From positions 1-7,247 of the forward strand of contig JACFNM010000210.1 of the NCBI GenBank assembly GCA_019454915.1: 7,247 nt of DNA. The letters run 5' to 3'. A program made the translations under genes and the position numbers. How positions within the stretch are numbered: the stretch's first letter is position 1; every line of letters begins with the position of its first letter. Origin of the DNA: Chitinophagaceae bacterium (GTDB lineage Bacteria; Bacteroidota; Bacteroidia; Chitinophagales; Chitinophagaceae). Below are positions 1 to 7,247 of the stretch, one piece after another. The notes beneath the pieces are model-generated. The model was not told the origin of the DNA and did not search any database. It was given only the letters and a program-made list of their open reading frames with translations.

Positions 1-425
1 TATACCGTACGTATGGCGTAAACCATTTGACCCAATTCATTCAACTGAAGTTTGTAGTCCAGACTATCGGCATAGTGAACCAAGCCCTCGTATATGATCT
101 TTTCAGTTTTGGACAGTCTGTTGACATTTCCCTCCGCATTTCTATAGAATCTCATATCCGACTCAATAAAGGCATCATCCGACTCACCCACCCAAGTGTT
201 GAACCAACGCGCTATTCTTTTGTTCGGGTCATAGGTGTATAAGGTTACCATTGAGTCTGCTGCCCCTTCAATTCCTGCAACCGATTTAACCAATAACCCG
301 CCCGGGATATCGTTCCCTAAACTATTCGGGCGATTTAATCTTTCTCTTTCAAATGACTCCTCCTTACTACAGGAAGTCATTAAAAAAATTCCGGCTAACA
401 ATATCACAAATATCTTCAGGTTCAT
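1..425 (-). CDS. Putative surface lipoprotein, 3' end cut by window edge
   Basis: The frame is open from ATG at 425-423 to the left edge: 141 codons with no stop, so the C-terminus is missing. The N-terminus is a lipoprotein signal: MNLKIF, a hydrophobic stretch to about residue 16, then a lipobox-like MTSC with Cys19. The residues after the cysteine are SKEES. An acidic run after a lysine at this place resembles the lipoprotein export signal described in Bacteroidota (Capnocytophaga, Flavobacterium), so the mature protein may sit on the cell surface; this is inferred from the motif alone. The rest is polar and mixed, with YTYDPNKRIARW and a later LQLNELGQMVY that recall beta-hairpin repeats of Bacteroidota lipoproteins, but I do not recognise a family. 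It starts 20 bp after the odhB stop on the same strand with no terminator between, so it is probably cotranscribed with odhAB. An AAAGGA lies about 14 bp before the ATG, too far to be a typical ribosome site. Function unknown. Confidence 0.8.
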   Translation of the reverse strand, partial: MNLKIFVILLAGIFLMTSCSKEESFERERLNRPNSLGNDIPGGLLVKSVAGIEGAADSMVTLYTYDPNKRIARWFNTWVGESDDAFIESDMRFYRNAEGNVNRLSKTEKIIYEGLVHYADSLDYKLQLNELGQMVYAIRTV

Positions 426-445
426 AAGGAGGGTAATTTTCCTTT

Positions 446-2026
446 TTATAATTCTAACAGGGTCTTAACCGGATCTTTTCCCAATAAGAGCATTTCAGGG
501 TTTTCCAATAATTCTTTTACCCTTACCAGGAAACTCACCGACTCCCTGCCGTCAATGATACGATGGTCATAACTCAATGCAATGTACATCATGGGCTTAA
601 TGACCACCTGACCATTTAACGCTACCGGCCTCTCCTGTATTTTATGCATGCCTAAGATAGCTGCCTGGGGCAGATTGATAATAGGAGTGCTCATCAGGGA
701 ACCGAAGACCCCACCGTTTGTGATCGTGAATGTTCCGCCCTGCAGTTCTTCCAGCGTTAACTTGTTATCTCTTGCTTTATTTGCCAGTTCAATCACTTTC
801 TTTTCTATATCTGCCATGCTCAGACTTTCTACATTGCGCATCACGGGTACGGTAAGTCCACGTGGCGTACTCACGGCAATACTGATATCTGCATAATCGT
901 GAAATACCAGTTCATCTCCATCCAATTGGGCATTAACTGCCGGCCAATCCGACAAAGCAATAGCGCAGGCCTTGGCAAAGAAACTCATGAAGCCTAACCC
1001 CACCCCGTGTATCTCCTTAAACTTATCTTTAAAAGCCTTTCTGATTTCGAGAATCCGGCTCATGTCCACCTCATTAAAGGTAGTCAGCATGGCCGTACCA
1101 TTCTTTGATTCCACCAGGCGCCTGCTGATGGTTTTCCGGAGATTGGACATTTTCTGTTTACGGATATTCCGCGTAAACAACTCCTGCCCGCTAAAGGCCT
1201 TTTTGCCCGGGTTAGCTAATGCGGCAAGTACATCCCCTTTCAATATTCTGCCCGCAGTTCCGCTGGCTACTATGTTCTGCGGATCTATTTTTTTATCGGC
1301 TATTATAGCCGCTGCCACCGGAGTAGCCTTCACCGGAGAAGCCGTATCTTCTTTTTCCGGCTTTTGTTCCGTGGTTGCTGTTTTTGCCTTATCAGCAGTT
1401 GCCGGCTGCGATTCTTTTACAGAAGTGGGTGATTCCTCCGGTACCGCCACATCCGTGTCAATGATGGCCGCTACATCGCCAATCTTAATCGTGTCTCCCT
1501 CAATAACGCTGGTAGCCAACTGACCCGATTCAATGGCATTAATCTCAAAAGTCGCTTTTTCGCTTTCCAATTCGGCAATCACCTCGTCGCGCTTAACGAG
1601 GTCACCGTTATGCTTTATCCACTTCAGCAAGGTGACCTCACTGATAGATTCTCCCACAACCGGCACTTTTACTTCCAGCTTTCCCTTCCCAACAGCCAGG
1701 GCCGCAGGTTTAACCGCCGAAGGAGAAGGAGCGGCTCCCGCCTGTGTTTTTACCTCCGCTTTAGAAGGCTGCTTTTCTGTGGCCGGTTTTGGAGCGGTTT
1801 CATCAATCTTTGCCATCACGGCGCCAATGGCAATATTATCCCCTTCATTAATCAATGTTTTTAATACGCCGGCTTTCACAGCATTCACCTCAAAAGTCGC
1901 TTTTTCGCTTTCCAATTCGGCAATCACTTCATCCCGTTCCACATACGATCCATCCGCCTTTACCCATTTCAATAAAGTAACTTCACTGATAGATTCTCCA
2001 ACTGTCGGAACCTTTATGTCAATCAT
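446..2026 (-). CDS. odhB: Dihydrolipoyllysine-residue succinyltransferase, E2 of 2-oxoglutarate dehydrogenase, two lipoyl domains
   Basis: E2 core of the cytoplasmic 2-oxoglutarate dehydrogenase complex. It takes the succinyl group from E1 on a lipoyl arm and passes it to CoA, giving succinyl-CoA for the TCA cycle. The 526 residues read: lipoyl domain 1 (about 2-76, lipoyl Lys42 in ESEKATFE), an Ala/Pro/Lys linker, lipoyl domain 2 (about 117-191, Lys157 in the same motif), a second linker, a peripheral subunit-binding domain (about 236-270, with [12 protein letters not shown]) and the catalytic acyltransferase domain (about 290-526). The catalytic motif DHRIIDG is at 487-493, with His488 and Asp492. 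E. coli SucB is about 405 residues with one lipoyl domain; the extra length is mainly the second domain and linker. The succinyl assignment rests on the adjacent E1, since E2 paralogues for pyruvate or branched-chain acids share this layout. The ATG at 2026 starts directly at the lipoyl fold, 38 bp after the odhA stop. There is no clear Shine-Dalgarno, as is usual in Bacteroidota. Confidence 0.96.
   Translation of the reverse strand: MIDIKVPTVGESISEVTLLKWVKADGSYVERDEVIAELESEKATFEVNAVKAGVLKTLINEGDNIAIGAVMAKIDETAPKPATEKQPSKAEVKTQAGAAPSPSAVKPAALAVGKGKLEVKVPVVGESISEVTLLKWIKHNGDLVKRDEVIAELESEKATFEINAIESGQLATSVIEGDTIKIGDVAAIIDTDVAVPEESPTSVKESQPATADKAKTATTEQKPEKEDTASPVKATPVAAAIIADKKIDPQNIVASGTAGRILKGDVLAALANPGKKAFSGQELFTRNIRKQKMSNLRKTISRRLVESKNGTAMLTTFNEVDMSRILEIRKAFKDKFKEIHGVGLGFMSFFAKACAIALSDWPAVNAQLDGDELVFHDYADISIAVSTPRGLTVPVMRNVESLSMADIEKKVIELANKARDNKLTLEELQGGTFTITNGGVFGSLMSTPIINLPQAAILGMHKIQERPVALNGQVVIKPMMYIALSYDHRIIDGRESVSFLVRVKELLENPEMLLLGKDPVKTLLEL
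1544..1582 (-). repeat. 39-bp exact direct repeat, copy in lipoyl domain 2 of odhB
   Basis: This stretch is identical base for base to 1889-1927, 345 bp (115 codons) away in the same frame. It encodes the end of a beta strand and the lipoyl-lysine hairpin ([13 protein letters not shown]). It is part of the coding sequence, not a mobile or CRISPR repeat. Confidence 0.9.
1889..1927 (-). repeat. 39-bp exact direct repeat, copy in lipoyl domain 1 of odhB
   Basis: Partner of 1544-1582. The flanking codons differ at synonymous and non-synonymous positions, so the perfect match is local to the lipoylation site. A second shorter match of about 17 bp (TCACTGATAGATTCTCC on the plus strand) lies at the start of each domain and encodes part of GESISE. 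Confidence 0.9.
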
Positions 2027-2064
2027 ATTATTTTGGTTTATGCTGTTTTTGTCCTGTTTTAAAA

Positions 2065-4863
2065 TTAAATGGAAAATGCGGTTTCAATGATTTCCGCTTG
2101 CTCCTGGGCATGAACTTTGCTAAATCCTGTTGCTGGCGATGCGCTGCTTTCCCTGCTGATAACGCCATAATTGATTTCGGGAAGATTCAATTGTCTTAAG
2201 CCGGTATTCAGGTTCATTTGCAGGAAGGATGCAGCCCCCATGTTTAGCGGCTCTTCCTGAACCCAATACCAGATCGCCTTATTGTACCGGCTATATAAGG
2301 CAGCTAACTGCCTGTAGGGCAAAGGGTATAATTGCTCAACCCGCACCAGTGCAACATCCTTTCTGTCGTCCTTTTCCTGTTTGGCTGCGAGATCGAAATA
2401 AATCTTACCTGAACAGAAAATCACCTTTTTTACCAAAGCGGGATCAGTAATAAAAGGATCGTCCACTACCTCTTTAAAGCTTCCGCTGGTAAATTCTTCC
2501 ACCGGAGAATAGCTTCCATGATGGCGCAGGTTAGCTTTAGGAGAGAAATTAACGAGTGGCTTCCTGAAAGGCCAAGCCATTTGCCTGCGCAAAACGTGGA
2601 AAAAGTTAGAAGCAAAAGTAATATTGGTAACGACCATATTCAACTCCGCACTCATCTGTAAAAAACGTTCCATTCTGGCGGAACTATGTTCGGGTCCCTG
2701 CCCTTCATATCCGTGAGGAAGCAACATCACCAAACCATTCATCCGGTTCCACTTCTCCTCTCCTGAAGTAATAAACTGATCAAACATAGGCTGAGCCACA
2801 TTTGCAAAATCGCCGAACTGTGCCTCCCAAACCACTAAGGCATTGGGGTTGGACAACGCAAATCCATATTCATATCCCAATACGCCATATTCGCTCAGGA
2901 ATGAATTAAAGATGCGGTATTTCCCTTTTGCACCGGGGATGTTACTCAGCCTGTTGTACGGCTCGTCTGTATTTTCATCCTGCAAAACTGCATGGCGGTG
3001 AGAAAAAGTACCTCTGCATATATCCTGACCGCTCATGCGAACATCTTTACCATCCAGCAAAATGCTTCCGTAAGCCATCAACTCGCCCGTAGCCCAATCC
3101 AGTTTCTTGTCACTCTCGAATAACTTTACCTTTTCCTGAATAATTTTCTGCACTTTACGCAGTGGAGTAAAATTGTCGGGCCATTTCATCATCGCGTCAA
3201 AAATCGCGGTGAAGTTTTCCTTGCTGATACCGGTTTCGGGAGATTTTTCAAAATCTTCATCCGTAGCCTTTCTCAGTTCTTTCCACCATTTATCCGGCTG
3301 CTGATAAGTATAGGGTAACGGCTTCTGCTTTACCTCATCCAATCTGTCCTGCAAGTCATCCCAGAATTTTTTCTCCATACTTTTTGCCAGTTCCTGCGCT
3401 TCCGGTTCTCCATGTTCTAATAAATACTTCACATATACCTCTCTCGGATTCGGATGTTTATCAATCAACGCGTACAATGTTGGCTGGGTGAATTTGGGGT
3501 CATCGCCTTCATTGTGTCCATGCTTCCGGTAACAGACCATGTCTATAAAAACATCAGACTGGAAGGACTTCCTGTAGCGGGCGGCAATTTCTGCACATTT
3601 CACTACGGCTTCCGGGTCGTCTCCGTTCACGTGTAAAACCGGCGCCTGTACCATAGCTGCCAGCGACGTGCAGTAATCCGAACTTCTTGCATCGTCAAAA
3701 TCGGTGGTAAACCCTATCTGGTTATTGATAACCAAATGGATCGTTCCTCCGGTATAATAGCCATCCAGCTTACACATCTGCAACACTTCATATACAATCC
3801 CCTGTCCCGCCATGGAGGCATCCCCGTGTATCAATATAGGCAAAACCTTTTCGTATTCCTCACCGTATAAAATATTGGCTCTTCCACGCGCAAAGCCCAC
3901 CACTACCGGATCTACCGACTCCAGATGGGAAGGATTCGGCATCAGTTTCAAATACATCGGTTTTCCTCCCGGCGTTTTGACCTCACTACCATAGCCGAGA
4001 TGATATTTCACGTCTCCGCTACCCATCGTCTGGTCTACTTCGCCTGTTCCCTCAAACTCACTAAAAATCTGCTGGTAGGTCTTTCCCATAATATTCGCCA
4101 GTACATTAAGCCGTCCGCGGTGGGCCATACCGATGACCACTTCCCGTACATCAAATTCGGCTGCTTTATTGATGATGGCGTCTAAGGCCGGAATTGCTGT
4201 TTCCCCTCCTTCAAGGGAAAATCGCTTCTGACCTATATATTTCGTGTGCAAAAACTTCTCAAACATCACGCCCTGGTTAATCTTCTCCAAAATCCGTTCT
4301 TTCTGTTTGAGTGAGAGCGGTTGAGTAAAATTTCGCTCCATTTCGGTGGTCAGCCAATCTACTTTCTTCTGGTCGCTTATATACTTAAATTCAATTCCCA
4401 CGTGCCCGGCATAGCAAGCTTTCAGGTGCGCCAGGATATTTCGGAGGGAAGTGGTGCCCAGTCCAATCAAATTTCCGGCAAAGAAATTTTTATCCATGTC
4501 TTCCTCAGTAAACCCAAAAAAAGCGAGGTTAAGATTAGCTCCCCTGTCCTTTCTTTTCCGGATAGGGTTTGTATCGGCGATCAGGTGCCCTTTGTTCCTG
4601 TATCCCAATATCAGCCGGTAGGCGCCCAGCTCCTTTTTCCAGTTGACACCATCTGACGTGGTGTAAGAAGAAGGCTGCGCGGATTCCACTGCAGAACCGT
4701 CATATCCGTTTATTCCATCGGTGGCATGGGCCATCGCAAAATCAAAACCCTCAAAAAACTTTTTAAACTCCGGATCTACGCTACCAGGGTTTTTTACAAA
4801 ATCATTATACAAATTCTCTATATATTCAGGATCAGAACTTGTTATATATGAAAAATCCTTCAT
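2065..4863 (-). CDS. odhA: 2-oxoglutarate dehydrogenase E1 component (thiamine diphosphate-dependent)
   Basis: E1 of the 2-oxoglutarate dehydrogenase complex (sucA in E. coli). It decarboxylates 2-oxoglutarate on thiamine diphosphate and succinylates the lipoyl arm of E2. At 932 residues it has the usual length (E. coli about 933). The N-terminal segment (about 1-40, [20 protein letters not shown]) matches the E1o region that anchors it to E2. The first catalytic half (about 190-510) holds GMAHRGRLN (245-253), GDVKYHLG (283-290), [10 protein letters not shown] (310-319) and the cofactor/Mg site GDAS (347-350) with NNQIGFTT (380-387). The transketolase-like pyrimidine half (about 585-780) holds [16 protein letters not shown] (715-730), including conserved histidines 717 and 726. 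The C-terminal domain runs to the end. All key motifs are intact. The ATG at 4863 gives the family's normal N-terminus; no Shine-Dalgarno is seen. odhB follows 38 bp downstream on the same strand, which supports one transcript. A -7 promoter element lies 24 bp upstream of the start. Confidence 0.98.
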   Translation of the reverse strand: MKDFSYITSSDPEYIENLYNDFVKNPGSVDPEFKKFFEGFDFAMAHATDGINGYDGSAVESAQPSSYTTSDGVNWKKELGAYRLILGYRNKGHLIADTNPIRKRKDRGANLNLAFFGFTEEDMDKNFFAGNLIGLGTTSLRNILAHLKACYAGHVGIEFKYISDQKKVDWLTTEMERNFTQPLSLKQKERILEKINQGVMFEKFLHTKYIGQKRFSLEGGETAIPALDAIINKAAEFDVREVVIGMAHRGRLNVLANIMGKTYQQIFSEFEGTGEVDQTMGSGDVKYHLGYGSEVKTPGGKPMYLKLMPNPSHLESVDPVVVGFARGRANILYGEEYEKVLPILIHGDASMAGQGIVYEVLQMCKLDGYYTGGTIHLVINNQIGFTTDFDDARSSDYCTSLAAMVQAPVLHVNGDDPEAVVKCAEIAARYRKSFQSDVFIDMVCYRKHGHNEGDDPKFTQPTLYALIDKHPNPREVYVKYLLEHGEPEAQELAKSMEKKFWDDLQDRLDEVKQKPLPYTYQQPDKWWKELRKATDEDFEKSPETGISKENFTAIFDAMMKWPDNFTPLRKVQKIIQEKVKLFESDKKLDWATGELMAYGSILLDGKDVRMSGQDICRGTFSHRHAVLQDENTDEPYNRLSNIPGAKGKYRIFNSFLSEYGVLGYEYGFALSNPNALVVWEAQFGDFANVAQPMFDQFITSGEEKWNRMNGLVMLLPHGYEGQGPEHSSARMERFLQMSAELNMVVTNITFASNFFHVLRRQMAWPFRKPLVNFSPKANLRHHGSYSPVEEFTSGSFKEVVDDPFITDPALVKKVIFCSGKIYFDLAAKQEKDDRKDVALVRVEQLYPLPYRQLAALYSRYNKAIWYWVQEEPLNMGAASFLQMNLNTGLRQLNLPEINYGVISRESSASPATGFSKVHAQEQAEIIETAFSI

Positions 4864-4886
4864 GATATGCGCTTTTGAAAACTATA

Positions 4887-4894
4887 CAAACCTA
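4887..4894 (-). promoter_or_regulatory. Likely -7 element of the odhA promoter
   Basis: Read on the minus strand this is TAGGTTTG, an exact match to the Bacteroidota -7 consensus TAnnTTTG. It would start transcription near 4881, leaving a leader of about 18 nt before the odhA ATG. No TTTG stands at the expected distance upstream; the nearest TTG is 29 bp away. The -33 box is therefore missing or weak, which would fit a promoter that needs an activator. That last point is inference. Confidence 0.5.
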
Positions 4895-5071
4895 CATGAT
4901 TTTAGTGATATCCCTTCTTAAAACAAGCCCGGAAAACAGTCGGTTTGTCCTTAATTAAATATTTCTTAGGAGTAGCTGTTTATTCCTTTCGAAAATGGCT
5001 GTTTTTTGAAGGGAACTTCTCCGGGAAACAACTCTGAACTTCCCGATAAATTGTTCTTTAGGTTTATAAAA

Positions 5072-5103
5072 TTTGGATTTAATCATATATACGCCTACCT
5101 TTG
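5072..5103 (+). promoter_or_regulatory. rpsT promoter, full Bacteroidota -33/-7 type
   Basis: TTTG at 5072-5075 and TACCTTTG at 5096-5103 are separated by 20 bp. This is an exact match to the Bacteroidota primary sigma consensus (TTTG, then TAnnTTTG). Transcription would begin near 5109, giving a leader of only about 13 nt, which is A/T-rich and has no Shine-Dalgarno. AT-rich DNA upstream (TTAATTAAATATTTC near 4951-4965, and TTTATAAAATTT just before and overlapping the -33) may help recruitment. Confidence 0.8.
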
Positions 5104-5122
5104 CCGTCCAAAATTTTAAAAG

Positions 5123-5377
5123 ATGGCTAATCATAAGGCTACAAAAAAGGACGCGCGTCAGGCGGCTAAACGCAGAGAAAGAAACCGGTACTATGGGAAG
5201 ACAACCCGTAATGCGATTCGCGATCTGAAAGCCATTACGGAAAAGAAAGCGGCGCAGGAATCCGTGCAAAATGTTGAATCGCTGATTGACAAACTCGCGA
5301 AAAGAGGGGTGATCCATAAAAATAAAGCTTCCAATCTTAAGAGCAAGTTGTCCAAAAGGGTCAATGCGTTAGCCTAA
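5123..5377 (+). CDS. rpsT: 30S ribosomal protein S20
   Basis: Primary 16S rRNA-binding protein of the small ribosomal subunit, helical and very basic. The 84-residue length is normal for S20 (about 85-90). The N-terminus MANHKATKKDARQ, the basic run RRERNRYYGKTTRNAIR (about 17-33) and the C-terminal half SLIDKLAKRGVIHKNKASNL (about 53-72) are classic family signatures. The start is the only sensible ATG, 13 nt or so after the predicted transcription start. The gene is monocistronic: its own promoter lies upstream and a strong terminator begins 38 bp after the stop. It is divergent from odhA. Unlike E. coli rpsT, which starts with UUG, this gene uses ATG. Confidence 0.97.
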   Translation: MANHKATKKDARQAAKRRERNRYYGKTTRNAIRDLKAITEKKAAQESVQNVESLIDKLAKRGVIHKNKASNLKSKLSKRVNALA

Positions 5378-5415
5378 GAGACCGGGACTATTTTATTTAA
5401 CCATATTCTCTCATT

Positions 5416-5443
5416 TGCATTCCATAACCGGGATGCATTTTTT
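5416..5443 (+). terminator. Intrinsic terminator of rpsT
   Basis: The 8-bp stem TGCATTCC (5416-5423) and GGGATGCA (5430-5437) has one G-U pair and a 6-nt loop. It is followed at once by six T residues (5438-5443). Stem, loop and U-tract all fit Rho-independent termination. It separates rpsT from the CBM9-like gene. Confidence 0.85.
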
Positions 5444-5509
5444 ATGGAATAAACATGAGACACTATTTGACGTTGCGATAGAAACTTATTCGCATTGAAG
5501 TTACCTGCC

Positions 5510-6613
5510 ATGAAAATTCGTTTGTTCGTCGCCCTGATAACCTTATTTCCGGTATCAAACTCCCTCCGGGCACAGGATATTTTTAGTGGTTATGAGCATC
5601 TGTTTACACCGCCGCTTCACTATGTGGCATACTATGTGCAGGATACCCCGCAAATTGATGGAAGGATAAGCGAATCCGCCTGGGCATTGGTTCCCTGGTC
5701 CGCCGAATTTGTGGATATAGAAGGCGAAAGTAAACCGTTGCCCCGTTATTCAACACGTTTTAAGTTACTGTGGGATTCTTCCTACCTATACCTCGCAGCA
5801 TTAATGGAAGAGCCTCATATATCGGCCACCCTGACTCAGCATGACCAGATTGTGTACAACGACAATGACTTTGAAGTATTTATTGATCCTGATAACGACA
5901 ATTACAATTACTTTGAGATTGAAGTAAACGCGCTCAATACGCTATTTGATCTTTTTCTCTCAAAGCCCTACCGGGATGGAGGTCCCATATCCATTGAATG
6001 GGATGTTGAAGGTATTCAATCAGCTGTTTATATTGATGGAACGCTTAATGATCCCACAGATACCGATAGAAAATGGATCGTTGAAATGGCTATCCCTGTT
6101 AAAGCATTGCAGAAGGATAAAATCGTATCTCAAATAATACCGGGAAGCTTTTGGAGAATTAATTTTTCCAGAGTTCAATGGGAGGCTGAAGTGGGGGATG
6201 GTGTATATAAAAAGAAGATCAATCCTTCAACCGGCCGCCCTTATCCCGAACATAACTGGGTGTGGTCCCCGCAGGGCGTCGTCAATATGCACTATCCGGA
6301 ACGCTGGGGCTATCTTTGGTTTGCTTCATTCCCTACGCAACGGAAAGAATTTGTATTACCACCCGCTGAGGAACTGAAGTCGTACCTCTGGCTCATCTAC
6401 TACAAACAGAAAGAGTTTTATCAAACCAATAGGAGTTATGCTGAATACCTCTCTCTGATCGAAATGCCCTCTCAAATAGTAACTAAGGATAACGGTAGAT
6501 GCGAACTGACGATGGTCGGTAAAGGCAGAGGATTCGAGGCAGGAATAGTCTGCGATGAAAAGACGGAATACTGGCAAATAGACCAACACGGAAAGCTCCT
6601 GAAGATGCAATAA
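5510..6613 (+). CDS. Secreted carbohydrate-binding family 9 (CBM9)-like protein with C-terminal extension
   Basis: The ATG at 5510 gives 367 residues and a clean signal peptide (MKIRLFVALITLFPV..., likely cut at A21|Q22). A TTG five codons upstream is possible, but it would put extra residues before the basic N-region. Residues about 36-270 match the CBM9-like / DOMON-like beta-sandwich family common in Bacteroidota: QIDGRISESAW (48-58), a strand LYLAALMEEPHI, DNDFEVFIDPDNDN (118-131), FEIEVNALNTLFDLFL and KPYRDGG (152-158), then SFWRINFSRVQW (213-224) and ERWGYLWF. The family is related to sugar-binding modules of xylanases, but no catalytic domain is attached, so ligand and role are unknown; periplasm or cell surface is likely. 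Residues about 285-367 are an extra tail (YYKQKEFYQTNRSY, then FEAGIVCDE and YWQIDQHGKLLK) that recalls the C-terminal part of type IV pilin-like proteins. It lies behind the rpsT terminator, and I see no convincing promoter of its own in 5444-5509. Confidence 0.85.
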   Translation: MKIRLFVALITLFPVSNSLRAQDIFSGYEHLFTPPLHYVAYYVQDTPQIDGRISESAWALVPWSAEFVDIEGESKPLPRYSTRFKLLWDSSYLYLAALMEEPHISATLTQHDQIVYNDNDFEVFIDPDNDNYNYFEIEVNALNTLFDLFLSKPYRDGGPISIEWDVEGIQSAVYIDGTLNDPTDTDRKWIVEMAIPVKALQKDKIVSQIIPGSFWRINFSRVQWEAEVGDGVYKKKINPSTGRPYPEHNWVWSPQGVVNMHYPERWGYLWFASFPTQRKEFVLPPAEELKSYLWLIYYKQKEFYQTNRSYAEYLSLIEMPSQIVTKDNGRCELTMVGKGRGFEAGIVCDEKTEYWQIDQHGKLLKMQ

Positions 6614-6715
6614 TTCAGGTGCTAAATGAGGGTACCTTCAATATTAATTTTATTATGGGCCATCTATCAGCCTTCTTATTCGGTTAAAATTATTGGTTTT
6701 CTGTATTTTTAGACT

Positions 6716-7247
6716 ATGAAGTTTTATCTGCTCTTACCATTTCTAATGTTGTGTACTCGTAGTTATGCCCAGGAAAGCACTCCCTGCTATTTTGATGTAT
6801 CGCTTTTGCCTGCTTCGAAAAAAAATGCTGTGTACCAGGGTACCCTTAAGCAGAAGGAAGATAAATGGGAAGCTACGGCTTATTACAGTAACGGGAATCC
6901 CGTTATGAGAGGTAACTATAAAGATAAAAAATTGAAGATCAGGCAGGGAGATTATACTCTTTACTACCCTGACGGAAGTAAAAAAGCAGCCGCTTATTTT
7001 AACGATAACCTGCCGGACGGCGTATACCAGGAATGGCACCCAAACGGACAGCTAAGCGATTCAGGATTAATCCACCTGCAATACCGGGAAGGACTATGGA
7101 AAACATGGTATCCGAATGGCTATGTGGAATCCTCCGGTAATTATAAAAACGGAAGTCCGGATGGGCAATGGAACTGGTATCATTCTAATGGCAAATCTTC
7201 CACCATAGAAAAATACGTAAACAATACGCTTGATGATCTCACCTGTT
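6716..7247 (+). CDS. Secreted YwqK/MORN-type repeat protein, 3' end cut by window edge
   Basis: Open from ATG at 6716 to the right edge: 177 codons with no stop. The first 18 residues are a signal peptide (MKFYLLLPFLMLCTRSYA, cut before Gln19, S-Y-A|Q). From residue about 56 there are five repeats around an aromatic/aromatic-x-(N/D)-G core: YYSNG (N59), YYPDG (D86), WHPNG (N110), WYPNG (N134) and WYHSNG (N158). The last four are spaced exactly 24 residues apart, with G-x-Y/W and (P)DG joining them. This is the MORN-like repeat of the family databases call 'YwqK family antitoxin'. In Bacteroidota such repeats occur in secreted proteins, sometimes before a TonB C-terminal domain, but the missing end hides whether that is so here. 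Function unknown. The 102-bp gap from the CBM9-like gene holds no obvious terminator or promoter, so cotranscription is possible. Confidence 0.85.
   Translation, partial: MKFYLLLPFLMLCTRSYAQESTPCYFDVSLLPASKKNAVYQGTLKQKEDKWEATAYYSNGNPVMRGNYKDKKLKIRQGDYTLYYPDGSKKAAAYFNDNLPDGVYQEWHPNGQLSDSGLIHLQYREGLWKTWYPNGYVESSGNYKNGSPDGQWNWYHSNGKSSTIEKYVNNTLDDLTC

Larger units (their letters stand above)
4864..5122. other. Divergent odhA/rpsT intergenic region
   Basis: These 259 bp carry the outward promoters described separately. Between them lie two direct copies of GAACTTC (5013-5019 and 5036-5042) and an inverted repeat CGGGAA / TTCCCG (5022-5027, 5040-5045; 12-nt loop). They sit 30-60 bp upstream of the rpsT -33 box, where a regulator could bind, but short repeats like this also arise by chance. 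I see no RNA gene or small coding frame with support here. Confidence 0.5.

Noticed and set aside
1544..1927. CRISPR-like or mobile repeat from the paired 39-bp sequences
   Set aside because: There are only two copies, in frame, encoding homologous lipoyl domains 115 codons apart. There is no array, inverted end or transposase.
1533..2090. Long plus-strand open frames at 972-1523 and 1533-2090
   Set aside because: They lie wholly or almost wholly antisense to odhB. Their proteins are low-complexity Ser/Phe/Ala-rich translations of the linker and lipoyl regions, with no family signature.
4955..5317. Minus-strand 120-codon open frame
   Set aside because: It is antisense to rpsT and its promoter region. 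rpsT is certain, and the reverse frame has no recognisable features.
5495..5509. TTG start for the CBM9-like gene, five codons upstream
   Set aside because: The ATG at 5510 gives a standard signal peptide beginning MKIR. The upstream TTG adds KLPA before it without any better ribosome site.
6679..6711. Promoter for the YwqK-like gene (TTCG, 21 bp, TATTTTTA)
   Set aside because: Each box differs from consensus by one base, and the predicted transcription start would fall on or inside the ATG at 6716.
6716..7247. Toxin-antitoxin system suggested by the YwqK 'antitoxin' family name
   Set aside because: The protein has a cleavable signal peptide and no toxin-like partner is visible. The label comes from a database family name, not from evidence here.

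Overview
The window looks like an ordinary core-genome segment of a Bacteroidota chromosome, probably near Chitinophagaceae or relatives. The pointers are two exact matches to the Bacteroidota sigma factor -7 element (TAnnTTTG), one of them with a TTTG at -33. There are also A-rich start regions without a clear Shine-Dalgarno, signal peptides ending in A|Q, a lipoprotein with an SKEE sequence after its cysteine (like the Bacteroidota surface-export signal), and secreted CBM9-like and YwqK/MORN-repeat proteins typical of the phylum. The genus-level placement is inference.

Left part, minus strand (positions 1-4863): an operon-like run reading right to left. odhA (2-oxoglutarate dehydrogenase E1) is followed after 38 bp by odhB (dihydrolipoamide succinyltransferase E2). 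After another 20 bp comes the start of a lipoprotein gene that runs off the left edge. E1 and E2 together carry out decarboxylation and succinyl transfer in the TCA cycle. The shared E3 (lipoamide dehydrogenase) is not in the window. The E2 has two lipoyl domains, and their DNA is identical over 39 bp at the lipoyl-lysine site.

Middle (4864-5122): a 259-bp divergent intergenic region. It holds a -7 element for odhA and a complete promoter for rpsT on the other strand.

Right part, plus strand: rpsT (ribosomal protein S20) ends in a strong intrinsic terminator. Next comes a secreted CBM9-like protein with a C-terminal extension. Last is a secreted protein of 24-residue YwqK/MORN-type repeats, cut by the right edge and still open there.

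I found no mobile element, CRISPR array, tRNA, rRNA or defence system, and no convincing sign of a new biological system. The points most worth a second look are the duplicated lipoyl domain, the lipoprotein tucked behind odhB, the C-terminal tail of the CBM9-like protein and the competing hairpins after rpsT.
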